From Geminisphaera colitermitum TAV2 (lineage in GTDB: Bacteria; Verrucomicrobiota; Verrucomicrobiia; Opitutales; Opitutaceae): a stretch of 64,000 bases of DNA. The DNA lies in contig NZ_ABEA03000099.1 in assembly GCF_000171235.2 (NCBI RefSeq), forward strand, positions 1 to 64,000. The letters are read 5' to 3'. Made by a program: the position numbers and the translations under genes. Position 1 is the stretch's first letter, and each line of letters starts with the position of its first letter. Shown here piece by piece: positions 16,367 to 26,212 of the stretch. Under the pieces are notes generated by a model. It saw nothing but the letters and a program-made list of their open reading frames with translations. It did no database searches and had not been told where the DNA came from.

Positions 16367-17698
16367 ATGAACACGCTCCCGATCATGCATCAATCCACTG
16401 TTACATCCAATCCCCATGCCTCGCTCGTTGCAGCCCTTCGCTCCGGCGCCGTCATGACCACTGCCCTCCTTCTCTGCGCTTCCCTTGTTGCTCAGACATG
16501 GACGGGTGGAGGCGGTGACAACAATTGGGCCACGATGACGAATTGGAGCACAGGTGCCATTCCCAGCGCCTCCGACAACGCGATCCTTGGTGCTGCCGCC
16601 ACAGTGCCGATTAGCATGAATACTAACCAATCTCTCAAGCGCATCACCTTTGATGCCACCGCGGTCAACGGCATCACGATCAAACTCAGCACTGCCTGGC
16701 GAATCAACGCCCCAACCGCGCCGGGGGCGTCCGACCCCGGAGGCATCGCGGTGCTGGCGGGCAACAGTTTTGACAACGTGCTCGATCTGAATGGCCGCAA
16801 CATCACTCTTGGCGCTTCCGGCATGACAAACGCCCACGAACTGGCGTTTACCAACAACGGCTCGGGAGTCTTGCAAATCACCAATGTCACGGGATCAGGC
16901 TCACTGCCCATGACTTCCACCGGCGCGGCAGGTGGTTCTCTCGATCTCGTCTTCAATGGCACGGGGCGGACTGTTGTTGACGTGGCCATCGTCAAGTCAT
17001 CCGGCACCAATCCCGCCACCTTCAATATCAGCCAGACCGGTTCCGGCGTCACCACGTTCAACAGAGCCAACACCTACAACGGCACAACGTCGGTGAGCGC
17101 GGGGAAACTCTGGGTCAACGGGACGCACACCGACGGCGCGGCCTACACCATCGCGGGCGGTCTTCTGGGTGGTTCCGGCACGATCACCACCGCTGGCAAC
17201 GCCGGAGTGACGATCGGAACTGGCGGCAAACTTTCCGCCGGCTCTTCCGAGAACGCCATCGGCACACTGACCTTTAATCTTGGCACCGGCTCGCTCGATC
17301 TGAGCGCGGCCGTGGCGGGCGACAGCGCCTCGCTGCTGTTCCGGCTCGGCGCGACCGATGCCAGCGACAGGATCGTGCTGCAGGCAGATTCGATACTGAA
17401 TCTCGGCACGGGCGTATTCGGTTTTTCTGACTTTGTTTTTTCCACGGATGAGGGGTTTGGCGCCGGAGTTTACACGTTGTTTGAAACCTCCACCTCCATT
17501 GTTGGCTCGCTGTCCGACGGTCAGCTTTCGGGCACCCTCGGAGGTTTCGAGGCCATCCTTTCCCTGGCCAATGACAACAAGTCCCTCCTGCTGACCGTCG
17601 CTGCCATTCCAGAACCTGCGACCACTGCCATCTTGCTTGGCGGTTTGGGTTGCCTTCTGGTTGCGGCGCTTCGCAGTCATCGCCGCACCTCCGTATGA
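16367..17698 (+). CDS. PEP-CTERM secreted protein with autotransporter-associated beta-strand repeats
   Basis: A 443-residue protein from ATG 16367. The signal peptide (VMTTALLLCASLVAQ) is followed by the mature start TWTGGGGDNNWATMTNWSTG, a common beginning of beta-strand repeat proteins in this group. The middle is low-complexity G/T/S/N beta-helix repeats (NTYNGTTSVSAGKLWVNG). The C-terminus IPEPATTAILLGGLGCLLVA followed by RSHRR is a PEP-CTERM sorting signal, processed by an exosortase (not in this window). It is probably displayed on the cell surface or in the exopolymer. It is divergent from its presumed LacI regulator. Confidence 0.85.
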   Translation: MNTLPIMHQSTVTSNPHASLVAALRSGAVMTTALLLCASLVAQTWTGGGGDNNWATMTNWSTGAIPSASDNAILGAAATVPISMNTNQSLKRITFDATAVNGITIKLSTAWRINAPTAPGASDPGGIAVLAGNSFDNVLDLNGRNITLGASGMTNAHELAFTNNGSGVLQITNVTGSGSLPMTSTGAAGGSLDLVFNGTGRTVVDVAIVKSSGTNPATFNISQTGSGVTTFNRANTYNGTTSVSAGKLWVNGTHTDGAAYTIAGGLLGGSGTITTAGNAGVTIGTGGKLSAGSSENAIGTLTFNLGTGSLDLSAAVAGDSASLLFRLGATDASDRIVLQADSILNLGTGVFGFSDFVFSTDEGFGAGVYTLFETSTSIVGSLSDGQLSGTLGGFEAILSLANDNKSLLLTVAAIPEPATTAILLGGLGCLLVAALRSHRRTSV

Positions 17699-17723
17699 TT
17701 CTTCTCCGTCGCCCCCATATTCA

Positions 17724-18443
17724 ATGTCCCCAATGTCCTCTCCTTGCCGCCCCCTTTGTCGTGGATTCACGCTGGTAGAACTGCTGGTGGTGATCGCCGT
17801 CATCGGCGTTCTGGCCGGACTGGTTCTCTCCGTGCTGCCCAAAGTAAGGCAGAGCGCGCATCGGGCCACTTGCGCGAGCCACCTTCGGCAACTCGGCGTA
17901 TTGGTCATGAATTACGCGGCGGAAAACAAAGATCAGCTTCCCCGCAGTCGTGAAGGAGGCTCTTTCAGCTTTGTCAGCAACCTCCTGCCCGACATGAAAT
18001 TCGGCAACAAAAAGGATCATCCGATGGGCAAACTACTTTACTGTCCGGCAGACAAATCGGGTGGCGTGGCCACCTATTCCATCACTGCTGGATACCCGGC
18101 GGACAACACCGGGGTCTATTTGCGCGACAACACAAATACGGTTGAATACGTGGTGGGCAGGCTGCCAATCCATGCCTTTCCCCGTCCGAGCCGGACCTTC
18201 CTGCTGGTCGAAGCTCCAAGCGCGGCAAGAGACTACATCACCAAGGGGAACGATTCGATCATGACGCCCAAAGGGCAATTCGACATCGGCGGCATTGGCA
18301 TTCACGGGGGAAAAGGCGCCAACTATCTTTACCTTGATGGGCACGTCGCCTTCATGAACACGCCCCTTGCCTTGGGCCAGTCCTGGCCATCCACCAAACT
18401 GGAAACCTATGAAAAGTGGGACATGGGATACAAGGCCCAGTGA
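17724..18443 (+). CDS. prepilin-type N-terminal cleavage/methylation domain protein (cluster A)
   Basis: A 239-residue protein from ATG 17724 (ATG 17733 also possible). The type IV prepilin leader is CRGFTLVELLVVIAVIGVLA with G|F cleavage and Glu+5, followed by a hydrophobic helix and a soluble domain. Near the C-terminus is HGGKGANYLYLDGHVAF, related to the H-x9-DG motif found in planctomycete/verrucomicrobial prepilin-like families; here the spacing is 10. It begins 25 bp after the PEP-CTERM stop. One such gene accompanies each of clusters A-D. Function in the family is unknown. Confidence 0.85.
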   Translation: MSPMSSPCRPLCRGFTLVELLVVIAVIGVLAGLVLSVLPKVRQSAHRATCASHLRQLGVLVMNYAAENKDQLPRSREGGSFSFVSNLLPDMKFGNKKDHPMGKLLYCPADKSGGVATYSITAGYPADNTGVYLRDNTNTVEYVVGRLPIHAFPRPSRTFLLVEAPSAARDYITKGNDSIMTPKGQFDIGGIGIHGGKGANYLYLDGHVAFMNTPLALGQSWPSTKLETYEKWDMGYKAQ

Positions 18444-18501
18444 AATTTTGTCTGTAACCAATAATCAACTACACCAGAGGGCGTGTGCCCATCCTGCAGC
18501 C

Positions 18502-19359
18502 ATGAACAAGAAAAACTTGAACCACCATCGCCTATATGCGGCCATATCTGTATTCGCAATTTTGATACTTGTCTTCTGTGGCGGCTTGAACCTTTCCGCA
18601 GCGGAAGAGATCGTGCTGCAGGACGATTTTTCGAAGGCGGAGCAGGAAGCGCAAACCGCGTCCATACGCAGCGAAACATTGTGGTATGGATTCTCCAGCG
18701 GCGGCGGCCGGCTTCCGGTTGTCAAGGAGGTGTCCTCGGATGCGTTTACCGGAAAGCTGCTGGAATTTTCCGCGCAAAGCCAGCATACCCTGATCGTTGG
18801 TGCGTTCCCGACAGTGGAACTGAAAAAAGAGGGGGACTTCATCCAGTTGAGTCTGGATTATCGCTACCTTTATCCCCTGAAAAGCCCGACCCCTGCGTTC
18901 ATAATCGGGTTGCACGACTCTGCCGGTGCGCCGCTCGCGGCAGGAAATATCCGGAAGGGATTTGAGCCCGGGGCGGCTGGCGCCAACCATGTTGGGTACC
19001 GGCTGGCCAAGCTGCCTCTTGATGAGGCGGGAGACCTGCAAGTCGATCTGGCCTCCGGCCTGGGATCGCCGTTTCCCCAGAAAAAAATCTCAGCCGGTGA
19101 CAGCGGCCAGACGTTGGGCTCGCGCGAGTTGCACACGCTGGTATTAAGAATCACACGGCAGGAAGATGGAAATCTGGCATTCGCTTGCAGTGTGAATGGA
19201 GTAACCCGGAAGTTCGTCACCACCGATCCCGCGCAGGTTGCCGCCACCCGTTTCGACGAAGTGTCCATTTGTCCGCTGGGGCGGGGTTTCGAACGAGGCC
19301 CGGGTCTCAACTACTACGTCCAGACTGCCAACGTGCGGGTGATACGCGGAACGAAATAG
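18502..19359 (+). CDS. secreted protein of unknown function (cluster A)
   Basis: A 285-residue protein from ATG 18502, 58 bp after the prepilin-like gene. A signal peptide with hydrophobic core (ISVFAILILVFCGGLNLS) is followed by EEIVLQDDFSKAE, a beginning typical of concanavalin/jelly-roll domains ('..l.DDF..'). The body is beta-rich and lacks PEP-CTERM or other anchors. The similar layout to the secreted protein at 40528-41292 (also next to a clan-A glycosidase) suggests a related carbohydrate-binding role. No family was recognised. Confidence 0.7.
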   Translation: MNKKNLNHHRLYAAISVFAILILVFCGGLNLSAAEEIVLQDDFSKAEQEAQTASIRSETLWYGFSSGGGRLPVVKEVSSDAFTGKLLEFSAQSQHTLIVGAFPTVELKKEGDFIQLSLDYRYLYPLKSPTPAFIIGLHDSAGAPLAAGNIRKGFEPGAAGANHVGYRLAKLPLDEAGDLQVDLASGLGSPFPQKKISAGDSGQTLGSRELHTLVLRITRQEDGNLAFACSVNGVTRKFVTTDPAQVAATRFDEVSICPLGRGFERGPGLNYYVQTANVRVIRGTK

Positions 19360-19423
19360 GTCTTTGTAGTCAAAATCCCTTACATTCTAGCTGGCCGCCC
19401 GCCTGCCTTTCGAGGCAAGACGA

Positions 19424-22400
19424 GTGAGCAGTATCCATTTTCAAATGACGATTATTCGAGCCCTCATGATCACCCTCCCTGTCGCCTTTGCGACGTCCAT
19501 GCCTGCCGGCGCGCAAACCATGTCCGGTGACGGCCTGGTGTCCGTCAACCTGCTGACCAATGGCTCGTTCGAGCTGGGACTCGGCGCGGAGCCGTTTTAT
19601 CCGGGCTGGCGGGTGACCAAGTCAGCTCTGGCGTCGAGCGACACGCCCGCGCTGCCCGTGCTGGACACGACCGTCGCGCACACGGGCAAGCAGTCGTTGA
19701 AGCTCTCCCGGGCCCAGGGAAAAAGCGTCGCCTATCTCGATTTTCAGTCGCCGCTGTTCGCGGAAAACACCGAGACTCATTTCTCGTTCTGGACCAAAGC
19801 GGGCCGGCCCGGTGTCAGGCTGCTATTCGGAGCCTGCCCGGATGACGGGAAGGGGCGGGTGCCAACCGCGCCGCGATTGTTGCAAGGCGCACTTTCGACC
19901 GGCTGGCAGTTGTGGCAATGCCCGCTGCCCGCCCGCTCCGGCATTGTCCCCCTGCGGATCGAGTTTTCCAGCGACAGCGAGGAGCCGTTTGAAGTCTGGA
20001 TCGACGATGTGAGCTGGACGACGGACAAACCGCCCGGAGAAGCCGGCACACGGGCGCGGGCCGGGGCGGTCGAGGTGGTTTTGCTGCCGGCGGCGCGCAA
20101 CGGTATCCATTTTGCGGACCGGCCCGTCACCCTGCGCTGGAGCGCAGACGCGGATGCGCAACGCGACGTGACCTTGACCCTGACCTTGCGCGACCTGACG
20201 CGCGGTGGAGAGGCCGGAATCGCGTGGCGGGGCTCCGCGTCCCTGTCGCCCTCCCCAAGGCAGGGCGACATCGTGCTGTCCGGCATCAAACGCGGCGCGT
20301 GGTGGGCCGAGTTGGAAGTGCGCGACGCCGCCTCGCAGACGCTGCTGGGCGTGGGGCGGGAGCGCTTCACCGTGATGGCGGACCTGCAAAAAATCCCCGC
20401 TCCCGTGGACTTTGGCGCAGGCTACCACGGCGGCACCGAGTTCGGCACCGAGATCAGTTTCAACTGGCGGGGCCATTGGACGCTGGGTGAGTTCTTCGCT
20501 ACGAATTTCCAGACTGGCTTCCGCGTGCAGCGCGACATTTTTGACTGGAACAAACTTGAGCCGGAACGCGGCCGGTATGTCTGGGATTATCTGGACGCGC
20601 GTGTCGAGGTCGCCTCGAAAAACGGCTGCACGACGATCATTTGCGTGCCGCACAAACCGCTGAATCTTTCCCCGGCGGAATCTCAAAAGATTCTTGGAAA
20701 TCCGGATCCCGGGTCGGGTCGCTGGCTTTACCAGACGGCTCGCGACATCAGCAGCCACGCTGTTCGTTCGGCACCCATGGGACCGTCCAGCAATCCCAAC
20801 CGGCTCTTCGCGCCCGATCCCGAGGCGTTGGCGGAGTTCATGGCGACGCTGGCCGCGCGTTATCACGACAAGATCGACGCCATCGAATTCTTGAACGAGT
20901 CCAATCTCTACATCGATCCCAAGGGCCTGATCGAATACTACTACAAGCCCGGTTATCCCGCCATCAAGCGGGTGGCGCCCGACCTGCCGGTGCTCATGAA
21001 TCAGACGATGGATTTCGCAGCGGACGGCAACGGCTACAGCGGACAGTTCCTGAAGCTGGGCGGACTCGACTACAGCGATGGCATTTTCCACCACCCCTAC
21101 GGAGTTTCGCTTTTACAGGATAACGGCCTGGAGGGTGTCCGGACGCTGGAACGGCTCGTGAAAACCTATTCGAAGCCGGACAAAAAGATGCTGCTGGGCA
21201 TGAGCGAGATCCACGGATTGGGAGGCGGTTCCCGGGCATTCATACGCGGAGAGATTGTGCAGAGGGCCTTGCTGGATTGGGCGGTCGAATGCCGCTGGAG
21301 CGCGGGCGCGCTGCTCACCCGGACCACCTTTTACGAGGGCAGCGGTCCCCGCCACTGGTTCCTGCGCGGCCCCTTCGCGCCCGGCGTCAGCGCAGTTCAC
21401 ATGAACGCGCTCTACGCGACTCTCGGTGGATACCGTTTTCTTCATCGGATCGAGTTGGACGACAACGTGCTCATCATGGCCTTCGAGAAACCTGATGCCG
21501 GACCGGAGGAGGCGCGCTACGCCGCAGCCATCACCGCAGCGCAATTCCCGTTGGTCGTTTCCCTGCTGAAAACAGACCTGAATGGAATCGCTTTCTCCGC
21601 CTTCGATTTCACGGGCGAACCGGTGGCGCTGCCCTCCCTCACGGATATTCAGGTCGAAATGGATGCGTTGTATCTGAAAAGTAGCGACAGGCGTTTGTTC
21701 GACCGGCTGAAATCCGGACGCATTTCCTGGGGACAGCGTGTTTCAGGAGAGATCGAGGACGTGGTCAGCGCAGAGGCGGAGAGTAACATTTACACCACCG
21801 GCGCGCCACCGCGCAGGACGCAGACATGTGGCGTCATTACCCGCTGGACGTTGCTGGACGGTATCCCCGACTCCGGCAGCACGCCCGATAAAAACTTACC
21901 TTTGGAAAAAAACCTCACCGCCGCAAATGGAGAACTCGTCTGGCCTGCAAACAAGACCCGGGTGGTCGATCATCCCCTGCCGTACGTGGTGTTGTCCGGG
22001 AAGAATGCTTCCGAGGTGGCCTGGCATCGCGCCTACACTTCCATTCAGTCCGGGCAGGCCGGGGAGATGACTTTGTATTTCAGTGCGACCGGGCCGGCGG
22101 CCATCTGGTTGAATGGGACAAACCGTATCGACTTTTCCGATCTGTCTTACGATCTGGTTGGACGCGCGTGGCGTTCGTTCACGGTGCCAATCAAGAAGGG
22201 GATGAACCATGTGCTGGTGCAGGTTGCTTCGCGAGGCGCGCCGTGCGCATTCGCCTTGAGCGCGAACAAGGAGGCGCTCAATGACTCTTCCATTGCGGTG
22301 GACGAGGAGGGTTTTGTTCGAAGGTGGAAGATGGTGGGACCGTGGAAAAACTGGCGCAACCGCGAGGGCAAATTCCAAGGCAACACCCGGGCGTTTCTCT

Positions 22401-22795
22401 CCGAACCGAATCCCGATTTCCTACTGCATGCCGAGGGATTGCGAAAGATGCCGCTGGTATGGTATCAGGCATCATTTGACACTCCTGTGATTCCCCATCC
22501 GTGGGTCGAGGGCGTGTCCTACGCTTACACCGTGGTGGAAGTGCCCGAAGACACGCCTTGCTTCGCTTCGCTGGGGTCGGACGACGGCTATGTCTTGTGG
22601 ATCAACGGTGAATTGGCCGGGCGCAACGCCGCTTCGAGGAAGATCGAAGTCGATGCGGAGAAGTTACCTGTGCTCCTGAAAAAAGGACGTAATCGAGTGC
22701 TTTTCAAAATCGACGATACGGGGGGAGCGGGTGGATTTGTCCTGCGGTTCCTGCACGGAAATGGAAAGCCGGTGCGCCTGATTGTCCGTGATTAA
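19424..22795 (+). CDS. secreted multidomain glycoside hydrolase of clan GH-A type (GH39-like), with N-terminal CBM
   Basis: 1123 residues from GTG 19424, which has GAGG upstream; ATG 19445 would give a tighter signal peptide (LMITLPVAFATSMPAGAQ). Residues ~40-200 look like a CBM4/9-type beta-sandwich (LLTNGSFELGLGAEPFYPGW). A TIM barrel spans ~320-700 with candidate acid/base Glu492 in EFLNESN and candidate nucleophile Glu595 in GMSEIHGLGGG; the strand-4/strand-7 glutamate pair is the clan-A pattern. Residues ~780-1123 hold one or two PA14/jelly-roll-like modules (YVLWINGELAGRN). The specific GH family is uncertain. It is likely a secreted polysaccharide-cleaving enzyme working with the following SGNH and esterase genes. 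Confidence 0.75.
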   Translation: MSSIHFQMTIIRALMITLPVAFATSMPAGAQTMSGDGLVSVNLLTNGSFELGLGAEPFYPGWRVTKSALASSDTPALPVLDTTVAHTGKQSLKLSRAQGKSVAYLDFQSPLFAENTETHFSFWTKAGRPGVRLLFGACPDDGKGRVPTAPRLLQGALSTGWQLWQCPLPARSGIVPLRIEFSSDSEEPFEVWIDDVSWTTDKPPGEAGTRARAGAVEVVLLPAARNGIHFADRPVTLRWSADADAQRDVTLTLTLRDLTRGGEAGIAWRGSASLSPSPRQGDIVLSGIKRGAWWAELEVRDAASQTLLGVGRERFTVMADLQKIPAPVDFGAGYHGGTEFGTEISFNWRGHWTLGEFFATNFQTGFRVQRDIFDWNKLEPERGRYVWDYLDARVEVASKNGCTTIICVPHKPLNLSPAESQKILGNPDPGSGRWLYQTARDISSHAVRSAPMGPSSNPNRLFAPDPEALAEFMATLAARYHDKIDAIEFLNESNLYIDPKGLIEYYYKPGYPAIKRVAPDLPVLMNQTMDFAADGNGYSGQFLKLGGLDYSDGIFHHPYGVSLLQDNGLEGVRTLERLVKTYSKPDKKMLLGMSEIHGLGGGSRAFIRGEIVQRALLDWAVECRWSAGALLTRTTFYEGSGPRHWFLRGPFAPGVSAVHMNALYATLGGYRFLHRIELDDNVLIMAFEKPDAGPEEARYAAAITAAQFPLVVSLLKTDLNGIAFSAFDFTGEPVALPSLTDIQVEMDALYLKSSDRRLFDRLKSGRISWGQRVSGEIEDVVSAEAESNIYTTGAPPRRTQTCGVITRWTLLDGIPDSGSTPDKNLPLEKNLTAANGELVWPANKTRVVDHPLPYVVLSGKNASEVAWHRAYTSIQSGQAGEMTLYFSATGPAAIWLNGTNRIDFSDLSYDLVGRAWRSFTVPIKKGMNHVLVQVASRGAPCAFALSANKEALNDSSIAVDEEGFVRRWKMVGPWKNWRNREGKFQGNTRAFLSEPNPDFLLHAEGLRKMPLVWYQASFDTPVIPHPWVEGVSYAYTVVEVPEDTPCFASLGSDDGYVLWINGELAGRNAASRKIEVDAEKLPVLLKKGRNRVLFKIDDTGGAGGFVLRFLHGNGKPVRLIVRD

Positions 22796-22798
22796 ACA

Positions 22799-24253
22799 AT
22801 GAGCATCATTGATCTCCCGCTTCACTCCCGGTGGTCAGTCATTCGCAAGGTCGTCTTGCGTATGGCTGTGCTGTTGTCCGCTCCGGTCTGTCTCGCGTCC
22901 GCCGTGGGAATCACTTCGAACGGACTTGAGCTTTCGGTGGAGGCAGGTGCCATCGGCGGCGTGAGCTGGCCGGCGGCAACGGTGACGGCATTGTCCAAAC
23001 GTTCGCAGGCCTTGGTGCTCAACTTGAAAACGCGCACCCTGCACACGCTTCCCCGCGCCATTGGTGATGGGGAAATCGGGCTGGCGCAGGTGGATGCTTC
23101 CGACTCCGGCATCACGCGCATCGAGGCGGTTGAGCCGGTGTTGCCGGCAACCCGCATTCCACGGGCTTTGGGAAAACTCGCTCGCGGCGAACCGCTGAAA
23201 GTGGCCGCGCTGGGAACTTCGTTGGTCGAAGGCGGCTGGGCGGCCGAGGGCTGGTTGCGGCTGCTTTTCGGGATGGGCACCGAGGAGACCCGTTATCTGG
23301 TCGGCAGAGGGAATGGCGTCACGCTGGCCCGTTACGCATTGGGTGGAAGCAACGCCCGTTACACCTTTGCCCTGCTGGGCGAGGCGGTGGCGGACGAAAA
23401 TGGCGCGCGGCTGACGTCCCCGGTTTACGATAGTGATTTGGTCATCGTCGCCCTGCTGCCCAACGATGGAGTGGACCGGCTGCCGGTCTTCGAGGGCGCA
23501 GTGCGCCGGCTGCGGGCGCGGGGGATCGAGGTTTTGCTGCTCACAGATCATGCGTTTGCCAGGAAAGGCGAGGCCGACCGGCTTTGGCGTGATGGAGTTT
23601 TTGTCCGTGCCATGGCGGATCGCTATGGTTGCGCGCTCGCCGATACCGCCGCCTATGTCCGCGAGGGGGAACTGCGCGGACTGACGCTTTACAAGGATCC
23701 GATTCACTCCAGCCCGGACGGGTACCGCGTCTGGGCGCAGGCCATCGCGGGAGTTTTGTCTCCCGGAGTTCCGCTTGCGTCCGCCGTCAGTCTGGGAGCT
23801 TCGATGGAGGCGTCCAAAGGTCCCACGCTTGAAGATGCCTCCAGGGTGCCGGATGGGGCCTTGGTTGATTTCCTGCCGTCGCACACCGGCGAACTCGTTT
23901 CCCAAGCGCCTGACAACCGTCTTTTGCGAGCCTACAACGTATCCGCCGGCGGTATGCTGCGGCTTGGCGCGGGGACTTCTTTCGCACTGCGCAGTCAGTC
24001 GTTCATGGCGCTTGATTTGGTCATAGACAGTTCGTCTGTATTCGTTGCCGAAATACGCGACAAGGATCATGGCGTGGTCAAGGTCATCAATCGCCCTCCC
24101 GGGCGTCATGCCGGAACGCGCGCGCAGGTGTTGACGGCATTGTCCGCCTTCGAATCGAGAAAAAATACCAGCGCACCGGTCACGATATTTGTCACCGAAG
24201 GAGAACTACGACTCTACGCCGTAGTTTATCAGACCAAGGACAATCGGCGCTGA
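22799..24253 (+). CDS. secreted SGNH/GDSL-type hydrolase (candidate carbohydrate esterase)
   Basis: 484 residues starting 3 bp after the glycosidase stop, so probably co-translated. The signal peptide is LRMAVLLSAPVCLASAVG. The SGNH core is visible as block I ALGTSLVEGG (GTS instead of GDS), block III LLPNDGVD and block V DPIHSSPDGYRVWA, giving a Ser/Asp/His triad. Family members remove acetyl or other acyl groups from polysaccharides. The C-terminal ~150 residues form an extra beta-domain. Position between a glycosidase and an acetyl-xylan-esterase-like gene supports polysaccharide de-esterification. Confidence 0.75.
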   Translation: MSIIDLPLHSRWSVIRKVVLRMAVLLSAPVCLASAVGITSNGLELSVEAGAIGGVSWPAATVTALSKRSQALVLNLKTRTLHTLPRAIGDGEIGLAQVDASDSGITRIEAVEPVLPATRIPRALGKLARGEPLKVAALGTSLVEGGWAAEGWLRLLFGMGTEETRYLVGRGNGVTLARYALGGSNARYTFALLGEAVADENGARLTSPVYDSDLVIVALLPNDGVDRLPVFEGAVRRLRARGIEVLLLTDHAFARKGEADRLWRDGVFVRAMADRYGCALADTAAYVREGELRGLTLYKDPIHSSPDGYRVWAQAIAGVLSPGVPLASAVSLGASMEASKGPTLEDASRVPDGALVDFLPSHTGELVSQAPDNRLLRAYNVSAGGMLRLGAGTSFALRSQSFMALDLVIDSSSVFVAEIRDKDHGVVKVINRPPGRHAGTRAQVLTALSAFESRKNTSAPVTIFVTEGELRLYAVVYQTKDNRR

Positions 24254-24270
24254 TTTCATCTCTCTCCCGT

Positions 24271-24290
24271 CCCCCCCCCCCCCCCCCCCC
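24271..24290 (+). repeat. 20-nt C homopolymer just upstream of a start codon
   Basis: Twenty consecutive C on the coding strand end 5 nt before the ATG at 24296, occupying the position where a Shine-Dalgarno sequence would be. It is the longest homopolymer in the window. Length variation by slippage would change the leader of the esterase-like gene. The exact length should be treated with caution because long homopolymers are also assembly-error prone. Confidence 0.85.
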
Positions 24291-24295
24291 AATTC

Positions 24296-26173
24296 ATGAA
24301 CAGAAAGATGGCAGTCAGTGTGGCCGCATTGTGTTGGATCCAATTGTTTGCGAGTACCGAGCATCATCCAAAGGAGACTCCAGAGTGGAGAACACCGTTT
24401 CCGATCAAACGCATGGCAGACACCTCCGGGCGTTTTTCGGACATCCTTTGGAAAGACGTGCCCGGCTTGCGAATTGGCGGAGAAAAAAACGATACGTTTT
24501 CAGGAACGGTTTCGCTGGCGTGGAACAACGACGGATTGTTGCTGCGCGTGCGCATGAAGGACGATTCGGTCCACGCTGCATCGTTGGCTGTCGTAAGCGA
24601 TCCGGCAATCGATGCCGGTTGGGTGTTCAATCATTACGACGCGATCGAGATCAGCGTGGGAGGACGGACGTTTGCGTTTTGCCCGCTGGAAGACGGGCGG
24701 GTGGCATATTATTACGACTTTCTTGAACGAAACGAGGTGCGAGAGGCGAATGCACGTATCGTTTCAGCCGAGGACGATCACGAGCTGCTTGCGATCATTC
24801 CCTGGAGGGACATCGACGCGGAGCCGAAGGAGGGACTTTTCCTGCCGCTCATGATACGTATCCATGATTTGGATTCGGATGGGGCGGGGAAGCCGAAGAG
24901 CGCACGGCGCATCGTTCTGCCCAAAACGGCGGAGCCCGGCGTGCCGGTTTCCTATGGTGCTGCGTTTCTTGTCGGCGAGCGGCTCCCGGATGGACATGCG
25001 CCGCGCCTGGAGCCGTTGTTTGGCGTGCGGCTGGAGACGGGCGCGTACCATCGCCGGATCAGGTTGCTGCTTACCGCCGGCAAGGAGTTTGGCAGGCTGC
25101 GCGTCAGCTATGGCGGAACGTTGGACGGCGCGACGCTTTACCGAAGCTCCGTTTCTCTGGGCGAGCGGACGACGCTTGTTGATCTGCCCATCGGAAAGTC
25201 GCTTGGCGTTGTTCGTCTGCACATGACCGCACACTTGCCAGGAGGCGAGTTTGGTCCGGTCATCCTCGACTATTTTTCGCCCGGAGAAAAAGCGCTTGCA
25301 GATTACCGCGGAACCATGACGCCCCCGGAGGATTTCGATGCATTCTGGAACGGAAAACTGGCTGAGCTCGCCTCGATTCCCATGGAGACACGGATGGAAA
25401 AACTGCCAGAATCGGATGAACAAACCACTCTATGGAAAGTGCGACTGACGGGATGGCGTGGGATTCCATTCTTCGCATTTCTGGCGGTTCCGACCGACGC
25501 AGGCAGGCATCCGCTGAGGATGCGTGTGTACCCGCGTGTCCCGGTCACGACGGCAAAGCCGGAAAGGGGGAAAGTAGTGCTGGCGGTCAGTCCGCGTGGG
25601 CTGGGGCCGTCTTCGGAGTTTTCGCCGCCACCGCAGCCGGCATCCCAGCATCGTTCCGAATCGGGCAGTCCCGAGGATCTCTACATGCTCGCCAACATTT
25701 TGGATTGGATACGCGCAATCGACCATGCGCTGACCCTGCCACAAGTGGATGCGTCTCGTGTGCATGTCAGCGGAGGGAGCCGCGGTGGCTACCTCGCGCT
25801 GGCTTTGGCGGCGGTGGACTCTCGCATCACCTCCACCTATGCCGCCGTGCCGGCCTACGCCGACGTGGAGCTTTCGGCTAGCACGGGCAAGTTTCCCGAT
25901 ACCCGCCAGATCATTTACGGAGGATCGGCGGAGGATCGGATTCGGCAGCGTTTCGTTTGGTCTTACTTCGACGCGGTCAATCTTGCCCATCGCATCCGTT
26001 CCCGAATCCTCGTGGAGGCGGGCATGCAGGACAACATTTGTCCGGCTGCGGGGATCGTGGATGCGTTTAATCGCATGCCTTCACGCGAAAAAATTCTGCT
26101 CCTCAATCCCGAAGGCGGACATTCCTCCTCCCCCGCCAGTCTCCAGATGGAAGCGATCATCGCCGGTTGGTAA
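24296..26173 (+). CDS. secreted CBM9-like / acetyl-xylan-esterase (AXE1-like) alpha/beta hydrolase
   Basis: 625 residues with an N-terminal signal peptide (VSVAALCWIQLFAS). Residues ~30-210 resemble a CBM9/DOMON beta-sandwich (GTVSLAWNNDGLLLRVRMKD, HYDAIEISVGG). Residues ~310-625 are an AXE1-type alpha/beta hydrolase: GTMTPPEDFDAFWNGKL, nucleophile elbow GGSRGG, acid in AGMQDNICPAAG, His in EGGHSSS. AXE1 enzymes deacetylate xylan or cephalosporin C. It closes cluster A. No SD is visible; the leader is the C20 tract. Confidence 0.78.
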   Translation: MNRKMAVSVAALCWIQLFASTEHHPKETPEWRTPFPIKRMADTSGRFSDILWKDVPGLRIGGEKNDTFSGTVSLAWNNDGLLLRVRMKDDSVHAASLAVVSDPAIDAGWVFNHYDAIEISVGGRTFAFCPLEDGRVAYYYDFLERNEVREANARIVSAEDDHELLAIIPWRDIDAEPKEGLFLPLMIRIHDLDSDGAGKPKSARRIVLPKTAEPGVPVSYGAAFLVGERLPDGHAPRLEPLFGVRLETGAYHRRIRLLLTAGKEFGRLRVSYGGTLDGATLYRSSVSLGERTTLVDLPIGKSLGVVRLHMTAHLPGGEFGPVILDYFSPGEKALADYRGTMTPPEDFDAFWNGKLAELASIPMETRMEKLPESDEQTTLWKVRLTGWRGIPFFAFLAVPTDAGRHPLRMRVYPRVPVTTAKPERGKVVLAVSPRGLGPSSEFSPPPQPASQHRSESGSPEDLYMLANILDWIRAIDHALTLPQVDASRVHVSGGSRGGYLALALAAVDSRITSTYAAVPAYADVELSASTGKFPDTRQIIYGGSAEDRIRQRFVWSYFDAVNLAHRIRSRILVEAGMQDNICPAAGIVDAFNRMPSREKILLLNPEGGHSSSPASLQMEAIIAGW

Positions 26174-26212
26174 GCAGCGAAAAATGATTATTCTATCCTT
26201 ATTTACCAATCA

